A stretch of 37,432 nucleotides of DNA, taken from Occallatibacter sp. GTDB taxonomy: Bacteria > Acidobacteriota > Terriglobia > Terriglobales > Acidobacteriaceae. A program made the translations under genes and the position numbers. The stretch is taken from the NCBI GenBank assembly GCA_031296305.1, contig JARLFZ010000032.1, forward strand, positions 1 through 37,432. The letters run 5' to 3'. The notes beneath the pieces were generated by a model. That model was given only the letters and a program-made list of their open reading frames with translations. It was not told the origin of the DNA and did not search any database. Positions 7,646 to 16,472 of the stretch are shown here, one piece after another. Within the stretch, counting starts at the first letter, position 1. The number at the start of each line of letters is the position of its first letter.

Positions 7646-9628
7646 ATGAAGTGCAGAACCTTAGTTCGCCAGCTGTTCTCGTTGCCTGTTGTCGCGCTGC
7701 TGCTCGTTCCCGGCGCGTCGGCTCAGATCACGGGCACCGTGGATTTCACCTCCAAGCTGCAACCGATCGATGGATTTGGCGTCGCTGCGACCTTTGGGCG
7801 GCCCACTTATATCCAAACCGCGCAAGGCACTCTCCCCAGCCAAATCGTGGACCTGTTCTTTAATCCAACCACCGGAGCGGGCATCAGCATGTTGCGCATG
7901 GGCATTGACGACGTGGTGACCCCGAACCCCACGGATGTTTCCAGCGCCAGCGGCAACGCGAACTCCGGCATCTTCATCGTGAACACTCCTCCGGCCTCCT
8001 GCAATGTAACTCCCGCCTACACGTGGGATCACTCGGCGGGCGGAGAAATCTGGATTGGCCAACAGGCAGTGAAATATGGCGTCAAGCGCTTCTTTGCCGA
8101 TTCGTGGGGCGCGCCCGGCTATATGAAAACCAACAATAACTATGTTTCCGGCGGCGTGATTTGCGACGGAACCAGCCTCACCAATACGGGTGGGAACCAC
8201 TGCACGACATCGGGATTTTCCGATTGCCGCGCGGCGTATTCCAACTACCTCGTGCAGTACGTCAAGGACTACCTGGGAGACGGCGTGCCCATTACCGACC
8301 TGGGCTGGATTAACGAGCCGAACACCAATACCGGCAGCTACGCTTCCATGGTGCCCACGGCCGCCGAGGCTATCACTTTCCAGAATGCTTACGGCCCGAT
8401 CATGCGGGCTTCCGGGCTCAAGGTAAACCTGGTGTGCTGCGATATCTATAACTGGAGTACCGCGAACACCTACGACAACACTGTCGCCGCCAATGCCACG
8501 GCAAATTCCTATGTGGATATCTACTCGGCGCACGAATACGGCCAAGTGGCCAACTTCGTGCTGGCAACTTCGCCCGCCAAGAAGAACTGGATGACCGAGT
8601 GGGGCCCGGCGTCGCCCAGCGCGTGGAACCCGTATTGGGATTCGAGCTTTGCCGGCACATCGACCAATTACAACGATGGCATGTTCATTGCGAACGATAT
8701 CTCGAACGCCCTCAACAAGGGCCGGATCAGCGCTTATCTCTATTGGTATACCGATTCCACCTCGACGACCGGAGCTATGGTTGAAATGGGCGGGCCGTAC
8801 GTGTCTGGTCAAACCTACGAAGCGTGGCCGTATTACACCTATACGGTTCCCGCGCGCTTTTACGCGCTGGCCCACTTCTCTCGCTTCGTGCGTCCCGGCG
8901 CTTACCAGGTTACGATGAGCAGCAATACTCCTTCGTGCTCGACGATCAGTTCGGGCGTTGGCAACTGCATCGTCCCGACCGCCTTCGTTAATCCCGACGG
9001 ATCGAAGGTGATTAACGTCGTCAACAACATTACAACGGGCACTGAGACAGTCACCGTTACGCTGGATGCAGGAACGGCAAACTGGGTGCCTACCGCCTAC
9101 GTCACCGATGCAGCCACAATCCCTAACAGCGTGGCCAACTCCTCTGCACCTGAGGCGTTGAGCGCCGCAGTTGCCCAGACAAGCGGCATCGTAACCGTCA
9201 GCGGCACCACACTGACGGCGTTCTTGCCAGCGCGGTCGTTCACCACTATCGTTCTCGCTCCGCCCGTCATCGCCGGAACGGTGCAGCTTACAACCGCTCC
9301 CTCGCGATACGCGGAGGGCGACGGCACGGTTCTTTCTACTCTCACCATCACGAACAGTGGGACTGGTACGGCGCAAAATGTGGTGCTGACAAGCGCAACC
9401 CTCGGAACCTCGGCGGGAACAACGATGCCCACCGGTCCTCTGCCCTTCACTATCGGCAACATTGCTCCAGGCGGTTCGGCGGTGGTGAACGTCAACTACG
9501 GCGCTGGTCAAACGCCCGGGGCGACGGTGATTGAGAGAATCGCAGGTACGTATAGCAGCAGCAGTGGCTCCGGCAGCTTCGGCGCTTCGTTCCGTGCCGT
9601 TGTTCCGGCTCTTCCAAACGCCAATTAA
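7646..9628 (+). CDS. Secreted GH30 family glycoside hydrolase with C-terminal Ig-like domain
   Basis: A 660-residue secreted retaining glycosidase. The ATG has an AGGAGG ribosome site (7632-7637, 8 nt away). A signal peptide ends near residue 27 (PGASAQ). The (beta/alpha)8 core starts with IDGFGVAATFGR, the GH30 N-terminal motif. The acid/base is Glu224 in GWINEPN and the nucleophile Glu318 in WMTEWG. The side beta-domain that completes GH30 runs to about 545 and ends in ARSFTTIVL. Residues about 550-650 form a separate Ig-like, CARDB-type repeat domain (TLTITNSGTGTAQNVVLTS), unusual as a C-terminal extension. GH30 members include glucuronoxylanases, beta-1,6-galactanases and beta-glucosidases; I cannot fix the subfamily. 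It is the first gene of a two-gene operon, and its promoter copies that of TonB receptor 1. Confidence 0.9.
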   Translation: MKCRTLVRQLFSLPVVALLLVPGASAQITGTVDFTSKLQPIDGFGVAATFGRPTYIQTAQGTLPSQIVDLFFNPTTGAGISMLRMGIDDVVTPNPTDVSSASGNANSGIFIVNTPPASCNVTPAYTWDHSAGGEIWIGQQAVKYGVKRFFADSWGAPGYMKTNNNYVSGGVICDGTSLTNTGGNHCTTSGFSDCRAAYSNYLVQYVKDYLGDGVPITDLGWINEPNTNTGSYASMVPTAAEAITFQNAYGPIMRASGLKVNLVCCDIYNWSTANTYDNTVAANATANSYVDIYSAHEYGQVANFVLATSPAKKNWMTEWGPASPSAWNPYWDSSFAGTSTNYNDGMFIANDISNALNKGRISAYLYWYTDSTSTTGAMVEMGGPYVSGQTYEAWPYYTYTVPARFYALAHFSRFVRPGAYQVTMSSNTPSCSTISSGVGNCIVPTAFVNPDGSKVINVVNNITTGTETVTVTLDAGTANWVPTAYVTDAATIPNSVANSSAPEALSAAVAQTSGIVTVSGTTLTAFLPARSFTTIVLAPPVIAGTVQLTTAPSRYAEGDGTVLSTLTITNSGTGTAQNVVLTSATLGTSAGTTMPTGPLPFTIGNIAPGGSAVVNVNYGAGQTPGATVIERIAGTYSSSSGSGSFGASFRAVVPALPNAN

Positions 9629-9663
9629 AAACTAACCCTAAACAAGTTTTCAAGGAGAAGATT

Positions 9664-10179
9664 ATGCGGAACATTAAAAAGCAAGCTCTATTCGCAATCG
9701 TGGCTATCGGAATGATGTACAGTACGGGCGCCAAAGCCGACAGCGTAACCTTGACCCTAACCCAGGCAACCGAGTATGTTTCCGCGCAGGCGGGAGGGAC
9801 GGTAACGTTTGACGCTACCGTATTCGCGCCCACCAGCAACAGTGCAGACGTATACCTGAACGGAGACAGCTTTGACCTCTCTGCTCCTCTGACCCTGGAC
9901 GACACTGACTTCTTTCTGAATTTCCCGCTGGATTTGGCGCCGGGGGACAGCTTTACCGGCGACCTGTTCACCGTGACAGTACCAGCAGGGGTCGCGGTAG
10001 AGGACTACCAGGGCTCGTTCACACTGCAAGGTGGAGGGGACGGCAATACCTATAACGACCTGGCCACGGTCAGCTTCGACGTGGTCGCTACTCCCGAGCC
10101 ATCCAGCATCTTGCTGCTGATCACTGGGTTGATCGCGATGGCGTTTGCCTTCCAGCGCAGGGGGCTCATCGTGAGCTAA
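9664..10179 (+). CDS. PEP-CTERM sorted surface protein
   Basis: A 171-residue exported protein in the same transcript as GH30 (35-nt gap, ribosome site AAGGAG at 9652-9657). A signal peptide ends near residue 25 (STGAKADS). The middle is a beta-rich, Asp- and Thr-rich domain (FDLSAPLTLDDTDFFLNFPL) without a family I know. The C-terminus is a textbook PEP-CTERM signal: PEPSS at 144-148, a hydrophobic helix ILLLITGLIAMAFAF, then basic QRR. Such proteins are cut and handled by an exosortase (EpsH/XrtA type), which is not in this window. PEP-CTERM proteins usually go with exopolysaccharide or the cell surface. Pairing with a glycosidase suggests a surface carbohydrate-binding or anchoring partner, but that is inference. 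Confidence 0.85.
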   Translation: MRNIKKQALFAIVAIGMMYSTGAKADSVTLTLTQATEYVSAQAGGTVTFDATVFAPTSNSADVYLNGDSFDLSAPLTLDDTDFFLNFPLDLAPGDSFTGDLFTVTVPAGVAVEDYQGSFTLQGGGDGNTYNDLATVSFDVVATPEPSSILLLITGLIAMAFAFQRRGLIVS

Positions 10180-10220
10180 CCCTCGCGGTGCGGACCTGCA
10201 CTTAGCCCGCAATCGACAAT

Positions 10221-10249
10221 GCGGCAGCTCCTTCGGGGCTGCCGCTTTT
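10221..10249 (+). terminator. Intrinsic terminator of the GH30/PEP-CTERM operon
   Basis: GCGGCAGCTCC (10221-10231) pairs with GGGGCTGCCGC (10235-10245), followed by TTTTGTTT. Including the upstream AATCGACAA it is a near-copy of the element ending TonB receptor 1 (7041-7073). Confidence 0.88.
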
Positions 10250-10448
10250 GTTTCGTGGCGAAGTCCTGCGGCCTGACGGAGTCTCAGGAATGGCAACTCC
10301 CAACCCCGCTCTCGCCGGATATATTAGTTGCTGGGCAGGTTGCGGTAGTTCGCGCACCGGCAAGCCGGGCGGCGCAAGCAGCATGCAGCAGGACCTTTTA
10401 GAAACGTGCGATTTCAAAAGGGCCAAACGAGAGAGAAGGCCGCCGAAC

Positions 10449-11729
10449 ATGCAAGCCTATAACAGGCGCATAACTGACAAGCCAACCCGACCGCGCCGCG
10501 CCGTGGCCTCCAGCGAAACCGCGCGCGAGATCAACCGCGACATTCTGTTGCATGCCATCCACCTGCACCAGCCTGTGAGCCGGGCCGACCTGGCGCGGCT
10601 TACCGGACTACAGCCCAGCACGGTTTCGGTCATCATCGGCAAGCTGATCGATGAGGGGTGGGTGCTGCCGGGCACGCTGGGCCGGCTGCCGCGCGGACGG
10701 CGGCCTACGTTTGTCACGCTGAACGATCGGCACGTGATGCTGGCCATCGACCTGCGGCCGGGAAGGGCCAACCTGGCCGTCGTGGACATCAACGGCAGGT
10801 TCCTGGGCCGGGACACGGTGCCCTTCGAGATCAACGCCGGCTCCGCGGTCGATGAGGCCAAGACGGCCATTGCGCGCATCGCCCAGGCGGCGCATTCGCT
10901 GAAGGCAGCCTTCGGGGACCGCGCCTTTCAGGGGCTGGGAGTGAGCGTTTCAGGCCGCGTAGACCAGAAGACGCAGCGCTTGTTGTTCTCGCCGAACGTG
11001 CCCTGGGGCCAGATCGATGTGCATGAAGAGCTCCAGCGGGTGTTGGAAGCCCCGATCGAAATGGAGAACGCCGCCAACGCCTGCCTGTTCTCGGAGCGCT
11101 GGTTCGGAGACTTCCACGACGCCTCGAACATGCTGGTGGTTTCGGTGTCAGAAGGCATCGGTACGGGAATGCTGGTGGACGGGAACGTGGTGCGGGGCAG
11201 AGACGACATGGCAGGCGAGTTCGGCCACATGACGCTGGAGGAATCCGGCCCCATGTGCGGCTGCGGCAACGCAGGCTGCTGGGAGGTGTTTGCCTCCAAC
11301 CGCGCGGGGCTTCGCTACTACCATGAGCTGGCGCCGGAATCCAAGCTTACCAACTTTCAGGAGCTGCTGAAGCTGGCCCTGGCCGGCGACCTGCGCGCGC
11401 TGCGCTCCATCGACAAGATGATGACGTACCTGGCGCGGGGATTAAGCATTCTGGCTGTGGGCCTGGCTCCTGAAGTGATCATCATTGTGGGCGACTGCAC
11501 GGCGCTGTGGCCCCGCATTCGCCCGCTGCTGGAGAGCCAGTTGATAGCCAAGTCGATTACGCCGCGCACGCCAAGCCTGGTGGCGGCCATGGATGGCGAT
11601 GCCGCGCGCCTGCGCGGCGCCGCAGCCCTGGTGCTGCACAAGGTCCTCTTCGGGCAAACCGACTTTGCTACGCAGACAGTGCGCGGCAGCGCGCGCGCGA
11701 TCTCAAAGGCCGTGCCGCTCCCCGCCTGA
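10449..11729 (+). CDS. ROK family transcriptional regulator (NagC/XylR type)
   Basis: A 426-residue cytoplasmic sugar-responsive DNA-binding protein. The N-terminal winged helix is at about 28-90 (REINRDILLHAIHLHQPVSR, then LTGLQPSTVSVIIGKLIDEG). The ROK fold fills the rest. The zinc motif is intact: His260 in GEFGHM with Cys270, 272 and 277 in CGCGNAGCWE. The sugar-kinase ENDAN motif reads ENAAN (206-210), so the catalytic Asp is Ala. That fits a regulator without kinase activity. The start at 10449 is chosen because the HTH follows at the usual distance; no strong ribosome site is visible and upstream in-frame starts exist, for example 10383. It lies between the GH30 operon and TonB receptor 2 and is a likely local regulator; its ligand is unknown. 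Confidence 0.9.
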   Translation: MQAYNRRITDKPTRPRRAVASSETAREINRDILLHAIHLHQPVSRADLARLTGLQPSTVSVIIGKLIDEGWVLPGTLGRLPRGRRPTFVTLNDRHVMLAIDLRPGRANLAVVDINGRFLGRDTVPFEINAGSAVDEAKTAIARIAQAAHSLKAAFGDRAFQGLGVSVSGRVDQKTQRLLFSPNVPWGQIDVHEELQRVLEAPIEMENAANACLFSERWFGDFHDASNMLVVSVSEGIGTGMLVDGNVVRGRDDMAGEFGHMTLEESGPMCGCGNAGCWEVFASNRAGLRYYHELAPESKLTNFQELLKLALAGDLRALRSIDKMMTYLARGLSILAVGLAPEVIIIVGDCTALWPRIRPLLESQLIAKSITPRTPSLVAAMDGDAARLRGAAALVLHKVLFGQTDFATQTVRGSARAISKAVPLPA

Positions 11730-11792
11730 CTCCGGCCTTCGCCCTCGTGCTGCAACCAGAGTCCGGTTCCCACTGGACCGGGCGTTTCCGGC

Positions 11793-11823
11793 TTGACAAC
11801 CGACCTTTTTGGGCGGCTATACT
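11793..11823 (+). promoter_or_regulatory. Sigma-70 promoter of TonB receptor 2
   Basis: TTGACA (11793-11798) and TATACT (11818-11823) are 19 bp apart; taking GCTATA as the -10 gives 17 bp. The leader is only about 25 nt. There are no AAATCG sites upstream, so this receptor seems controlled differently from receptor 1. Confidence 0.65.
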
Positions 11824-11853
11824 TCGCGGGAGCAACAATTCGGAGGTCACGAG

Positions 11854-14800
11854 ATGTCATTCCCCACGTCTTTTGCATTTCTGCGCAAGTCACTCTCGCA
11901 ATCACAAATAACCATGCGAATTGCCCTGGGATGTTCTCTGGCAGTTCTCATCTTCACTTTGACAAATGCGCCGTTCGCCCGTGCGCAGGCGGTCGGAGCC
12001 GGCCAGATGCAGGGCATCGTCACCGATGCCACCGGCGCGCCGGTGGCGGCCGCAACGGTTGAGGCTCTGCAGACGGATTCCGGGCTGCGGCGCGACGTAA
12101 CTACCGACCAGTCTGGCGATTATCTGCTGCCCAATTTGCCCGTCGGACCCTATCAGTTGAAGGTGACAAAAGCCAGCTTCGAAACCTACACCCAATCCGG
12201 CATCGTCCTTGAAGTCGGCAACAATCTGCGCGTCGATGTGCAGCTCAAGGTGGGCGGAGCTTCGGAGACTGTTCAGGTCACCTCCGAGGCCTCGATGGTG
12301 CAGACCGAGGATCAGGCAATCTCTCAGGTCATCGACAAGCAACGCGTCATCGAATTGCCCTTGAACGGACGCCAGGCCACGCAGCTCATCCTGCTCACTG
12401 CCGCCACGGCGGTTGCGCCCAATGGCGACAATGTCGGATCGAAGAACTACCCTTCCGAAATCACGTACTCCATCGCCGGCAGCCAGGGCACCCAAACCGA
12501 TTACCTGATGGACGGCGCCGACAACACGGACAGCTTCTCCAACGTGAACCTGCCGTTCCCGTTCCCAGACGCGCTACAGGAATTCAGCGTGCAGACCTCG
12601 GGCCTCGCTGCGCAGTATGGCTTCCATCCCGGAGGAGTGGTGAATATCGTCACGCGCACGGGAGCTAACGCGTTTCACGGCACCGCGTTCGAGTTCCTCC
12701 GCAACAACTACTTCAATGCGCAAAACTACTTCTGGGTCCGCGGTCAACTGCCCGACACACTTAAGCGCAACCAATTCGGCGGCGTGCTCGGCGGACCGAT
12801 CGTGAAGAACAAGCTCTTCTTCTTTGGCGGCTATCAGCGAACCATTGTTCACCAGCAGTCAGCCAACACCAAGTACATTCTTCCCACGCAGGCCATGTTG
12901 AATGGCGACTGGACGGCATTTGAGGGCAGCAAGACACTCAAAGCGCCGTTTGTCGGAAACGCGATCAGCCCGACGCTCTATAACCAGTCCGCCGTGCAAC
13001 TGGTGACGAAGTATCTTCCGCTTGCGACCGCTACGAACGGTGTTTTACTTTTCGGTCCGCCCAATCCTACCAGCGAGAATCAGTTCATCGGGCGCGTGGA
13101 TTGGAACAAGAGCGAAAAGCAAAGCTTGTTTGTTCGCTACTACCTTACTCACTATTTTCAGCAGGGGTTCTTCAATAACAACCTGCTCAACACCACGAAC
13201 CCGCAGTTGAATGATCAGGAACAGTCCCTGACGCTAGGCCACACGTACACGATCAATTCGTCGATGGTCAATTCGTTCCACGTGGCCGGAACGCGCAGTT
13301 TCATCAGCCGCGGCCAGGTTTCAAGCCTCATCACCCCGAAGACGGTGGGCATCAACGTCAGTATTCCGGTTCCGAATTACATCTACATTGCGGTCTCAGG
13401 AGACTTTACGGAGTCCTGCGGAACCTGCGAGACCTACCAGGTGACCACGAACTCAGAGAATGTGGTGGACGACGTTTTCTGGACGCGCGGCAAACATCAT
13501 TTTGGTTTTGGCGTCGACTATCTGCACCCGCACATGAATCTGCAAGGCACGAATAACGCCAACGGACAATTCACTTTTAACGGATCGTTCACCGGCGACG
13601 CCATGGCCGATTTCTTCCTTGGCGATCTATTTACCATTTACCAGGGCAACGATACGGGCAGCACCTTCCGCAAAAACGAATTTGGTTTGTACGCGCAGGA
13701 TAGCTACCAGGTAACGCGGCGCTTCACACTGAACGCCGGCGTGCGGTGGGAGTCGGATCTGCCGGAGGTTGAGACCGCGGGCCGCGGCGACAGCTTCTCC
13801 ATGTCCGCCTTTCTCGCCGGAACCACCTCCACCGTTTTCAAGACTGCGCCTCCGGGGCTTCTCTTCGCCGGTGACCCCGGCATCCCTAAGGGCTACATCA
13901 ACAACCACTGGGATCATTTTGAGCCGCGCATCGGTGTCGCATGGGATCCACGCGGCCTGGGCCGTGAGAGCATTCGCGCGTCCTACACCGTAGGGTTTTC
14001 TCAGCCCATCGTCTACATGGAAGATCGCTATGAGAACAACGCACCCTATGGAGACGCCATCACCATCAATCCTCCTGCGGGCGCTTTCTCAAACCCCTAC
14101 ACGGGTTACCCCGGCGGAAATCCCTTCCCGCAGCCCTATCCGCCGAGCCACACCGGCGCCTTCTTTCCAACCGCGGCTTCATACTTCCTGTTCCCTGTGA
14201 ATATGAAGCCGAGTTATACGCAGACATGGAACCTGACGCTCGAAAAGCAACTGGGCGCGAGCTGGGAAGTTACGCTCGGCTACCTGGCCAACCACGTTGT
14301 ACACATTCCGTCGGGCAACGAGGATAATCCTGCCACCTACATTCCCGGCACGTGGACCGGCCCGGGAACCTGTGGATCGCTCACTGTTGCTCCGGGGGCA
14401 AGCGGTACGGCGTGCTCGAGCACCGGCAATACCAACCAGCGCCGCGCGACTGCGCTGGCCAATCCGGTCACGGGCGCGTACTACTCCGAAGTCAGCGTGA
14501 TGTATGACGGATCGAGCAGCATCTATGACGGCTTGCTGCTCACCGTGCAACATCGCCTAGCCAACGACTTCACGCTGCTGACTAACTATGCCTGGTCGAA
14601 GTGCATCACCGGCGGCACAGACGTAGGCGACCTGGGCGGCAACACCTTCCAGAATCCCTCGAAACCCGCTACGGATCGCAACAACTGCGGCGAAGACTTC
14701 AGGAATAACTTCAATACTTCTGTCGTGGCCACAAGTTCGGTGAAGGGAAGTCCCATGACACGGGCGCTGCTGAGCGACTGGCAGATTGCGCCCATTGTTG

Positions 14801-15213
14801 CGATCATCTCCGGGACGCGCGTAACACCCACGACGGGAACCGATGCTTCGCTCACGGGCGTGAACGTCGACCGGCCCAACCAGATCGGGAGCCCGTATCT
14901 GAAAGGGCAAGGCCGCAAGATTGTCCTGAACCCGGCATCGTTCGCGAAGAACGGTCCGGGAACGTACGGCAACACGAGGCCGTACGAGTTTCTGGGCCCC
15001 ACTTATTACAATCTCGACGGGGCCATCGTGCGCTACTTCCCCATGCCCGAGAACATGAAGCTCGCGTTCCGGAGCGAGTGCTTCGACTGCTTGAACCATC
15101 CCAACCTGCCGGGCCCCACGGCAGCATTCAACAGTTCGCTGTTCGGCCAGATCACCACTACGACTCCCTATACTCCGCGCATCCTTCAGTTCAGTCTGAA
15201 GCTTGATTTTTAA
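11854..15213 (+). CDS. TonB-dependent outer-membrane receptor 2 (Oar-like)
   Basis: A 1119-residue outer-membrane receptor. The ATG at 11854 has GGAGG at 11842-11846, 7 nt away. The signal peptide is long, with hydrophobic core ALGCSLAVLIFTLTNA and cleavage near residue 46 (FARAQA); a later ATG at 11914 would give a normal-length signal but lacks a ribosome site. A carboxypeptidase-like domain follows (MQGIVTDATGAPVAAATV to DVQLKVGGASETVQV). The plug has the acidobacterial signature ELPLNGRQATQLILL and PGGVVNIVTRTGANAFHGTA, then FGGVLGGPIVKNKLFFFGGY. The barrel ends in LQFSLKLDF. It is about 170 residues shorter than receptor 1 and only distantly similar, so it is not a recent duplicate. It is followed by its own terminator. 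The substrate is unknown. Confidence 0.93.
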   Translation: MSFPTSFAFLRKSLSQSQITMRIALGCSLAVLIFTLTNAPFARAQAVGAGQMQGIVTDATGAPVAAATVEALQTDSGLRRDVTTDQSGDYLLPNLPVGPYQLKVTKASFETYTQSGIVLEVGNNLRVDVQLKVGGASETVQVTSEASMVQTEDQAISQVIDKQRVIELPLNGRQATQLILLTAATAVAPNGDNVGSKNYPSEITYSIAGSQGTQTDYLMDGADNTDSFSNVNLPFPFPDALQEFSVQTSGLAAQYGFHPGGVVNIVTRTGANAFHGTAFEFLRNNYFNAQNYFWVRGQLPDTLKRNQFGGVLGGPIVKNKLFFFGGYQRTIVHQQSANTKYILPTQAMLNGDWTAFEGSKTLKAPFVGNAISPTLYNQSAVQLVTKYLPLATATNGVLLFGPPNPTSENQFIGRVDWNKSEKQSLFVRYYLTHYFQQGFFNNNLLNTTNPQLNDQEQSLTLGHTYTINSSMVNSFHVAGTRSFISRGQVSSLITPKTVGINVSIPVPNYIYIAVSGDFTESCGTCETYQVTTNSENVVDDVFWTRGKHHFGFGVDYLHPHMNLQGTNNANGQFTFNGSFTGDAMADFFLGDLFTIYQGNDTGSTFRKNEFGLYAQDSYQVTRRFTLNAGVRWESDLPEVETAGRGDSFSMSAFLAGTTSTVFKTAPPGLLFAGDPGIPKGYINNHWDHFEPRIGVAWDPRGLGRESIRASYTVGFSQPIVYMEDRYENNAPYGDAITINPPAGAFSNPYTGYPGGNPFPQPYPPSHTGAFFPTAASYFLFPVNMKPSYTQTWNLTLEKQLGASWEVTLGYLANHVVHIPSGNEDNPATYIPGTWTGPGTCGSLTVAPGASGTACSSTGNTNQRRATALANPVTGAYYSEVSVMYDGSSSIYDGLLLTVQHRLANDFTLLTNYAWSKCITGGTDVGDLGGNTFQNPSKPATDRNNCGEDFRNNFNTSVVATSSVKGSPMTRALLSDWQIAPIVAIISGTRVTPTTGTDASLTGVNVDRPNQIGSPYLKGQGRKIVLNPASFAKNGPGTYGNTRPYEFLGPTYYNLDGAIVRYFPMPENMKLAFRSECFDCLNHPNLPGPTAAFNSSLFGQITTTTPYTPRILQFSLKLDF

Positions 15214-15258
15214 CTCCGCGATTGAGAGTCGGACTGTGTAGACTGCTTAACTGTTCAC

Positions 15259-15293
15259 GGGGCATCGGCCGATAGCCGATGCCCCTAGTTTTT
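15259..15293 (+). terminator. Intrinsic terminator of TonB receptor 2
   Basis: An 11-bp perfect stem GGGGCATCGGC/GCCGATGCCCC (15259-15269 with 15275-15285), loop CGATA, then TAGTTTTT. Directly after it lies a second hairpin TGGCGAA/TTCGCCA (15295-15313). The T-run followed by GTGGCGAA also occurs after the terminator at 10221-10249. Confidence 0.9.
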
Positions 15294-15386
15294 GTGGCGA
15301 ACTGTCTTCGCCAAAGCCGTTCTGCCGGAGTCGTTCTGTATGATGGGGTTTCGTAAAACTGCATTGCGATGGGAGTCTTGCAAGCC

Positions 15387-16436
15387 ATGAGAGTGGGAGT
15401 TATCGGAACCGGCGCGATTGCATGGAAACATGCACAGGCCTACAAAAACATCGGCTACCAGATCACTGCGTGCACCGATCGCACAGAAGAAAAGGGGCGG
15501 AAGTTTGCCGCGGCGTGGGGCGCGGAGTTTGTGGCCACTCCGGAGCAACTGAGCCAGCGCGCTGACGTGGATTTTCTCGATCTCTGCACCTTTCCCGGCT
15601 ACCGGCTGGCCGTGGTGGAGCTGGGCGCGAAGTATGGCAAGCACGTGTTGGTGCAGAAGCCGATGGCCGTGGACCTCGAGACGGCTGCACCGATGATCGC
15701 AGTGGCGCGTGCGGCGGGCATTCAACTGGGCGTGGTGAGCCAGCATCGCTTTGACGATTCGACGCTGTTTCTCAAGCGCGCGCTGGCCGCGGGACGGCTG
15801 GGAACCATTTTGCAAGCCGACGCCTACGTGAAGTGGTACCGGACAGATGAATATTATGGGCGGCCGGTGAAAGGAAGCTGGGCTGGTGAGGGCGGTGGTG
15901 CGCTGATCAGCCAGGCGATCCATCAAGTGGATGTGCTGCTGCACCTGATCGGCTCGGTCGACGAGGTCTTTGGCTACTGGCGGCTGGGCGCCATTCACAA
16001 AATCGAATCCGAAGATCTGGTATGCGCAGTGATGCATTACGCGTCAGGCGCGCTGGGCGTGATTCAGGCCGCGACCGCACTGTGGCCGGGCTACGCGGAG
16101 CGCATCGAAATTCACGGCACGAAAGGCAGCGCGATTGTGACCGGCGATCAACTGACCACGTGGGATGTGCGCGACGACCCTTCGGCGAGCTCAGGGCAGG
16201 CTACGGGCGAACCGCCGCCGCTTGCGCACGAGACCAAGTCGGGCGCGTCCGATCCCATGGCGATTTCACTGACTCCATTCGAGCGGCAACTCGCCAACTT
16301 TGGCGAAGCATGCCAGACCGGCCGCGCGCCGGCGTCGTCCGGTATCGAGGGCTATCGCGCGCTGCAACTGGTGCGGAGCATCTACACATCCTGCGCCGAG
16401 GGAAGAAAAGTGAAGATTCCGTCCGCCGAAATCTAG
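15387..16436 (+). CDS. Gfo/Idh/MocA family NAD(P)-dependent oxidoreductase
   Basis: A 349-residue cytoplasmic sugar or polyol dehydrogenase. The N-terminal Rossmann motif is GVIGTGAIAWKHAQAYK (GxGxxA at 7-12). The nicotinamide-site EKP motif reads QKP at 90-92 (HVLVQKPMAVDLE). The C-terminal half has ISQAIHQVDVLLHLIG, with the His that usually acts in catalysis. ATG 15387 is preferred over 15369 because GGGAG (15371-15375) lies upstream and the Rossmann strand starts at once. The segment for about residues 262-285 contains an in-frame repeat-like sequence (16178-16210). It lies 36 nt before the DUF2264 gene on the same strand, so the two are probably co-transcribed and may process the same sugar acid. 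Confidence 0.9.
   Translation: MRVGVIGTGAIAWKHAQAYKNIGYQITACTDRTEEKGRKFAAAWGAEFVATPEQLSQRADVDFLDLCTFPGYRLAVVELGAKYGKHVLVQKPMAVDLETAAPMIAVARAAGIQLGVVSQHRFDDSTLFLKRALAAGRLGTILQADAYVKWYRTDEYYGRPVKGSWAGEGGGALISQAIHQVDVLLHLIGSVDEVFGYWRLGAIHKIESEDLVCAVMHYASGALGVIQAATALWPGYAERIEIHGTKGSAIVTGDQLTTWDVRDDPSASSGQATGEPPPLAHETKSGASDPMAISLTPFERQLANFGEACQTGRAPASSGIEGYRALQLVRSIYTSCAEGRKVKIPSAEI
16178..16210 (+). repeat. CCTTCGGCGAGCTCAGGG-type repeat inside a coding region
   Basis: The stretch begins CCCTTCGGCGAGCTCAGGGC, with flanking CCC/GGG arms around a GAGCTC core. It resembles the short dispersed CCTTCGACAAGCTCAGGG-like repeats seen in many bacterial genomes. It is in frame in the Gfo/Idh/MocA gene and encodes PSASSGQATGE in a Ser/Pro-rich loop. 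Recognition is from memory of such repeats. Confidence 0.5.
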
Positions 16437-16472
16437 CCTCGCAGCGACGCGATTCATTGATCACGTGTTCTC

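Noticed and set aside
7661..9511. A 616-codon open frame antisense to the GH30 gene
   Set aside because: It is opposite a well-supported enzyme with both catalytic Glu, its translation is Arg/Gly/Val-rich with no motif, and it has no ribosome site. GC-rich codon bias explains it.
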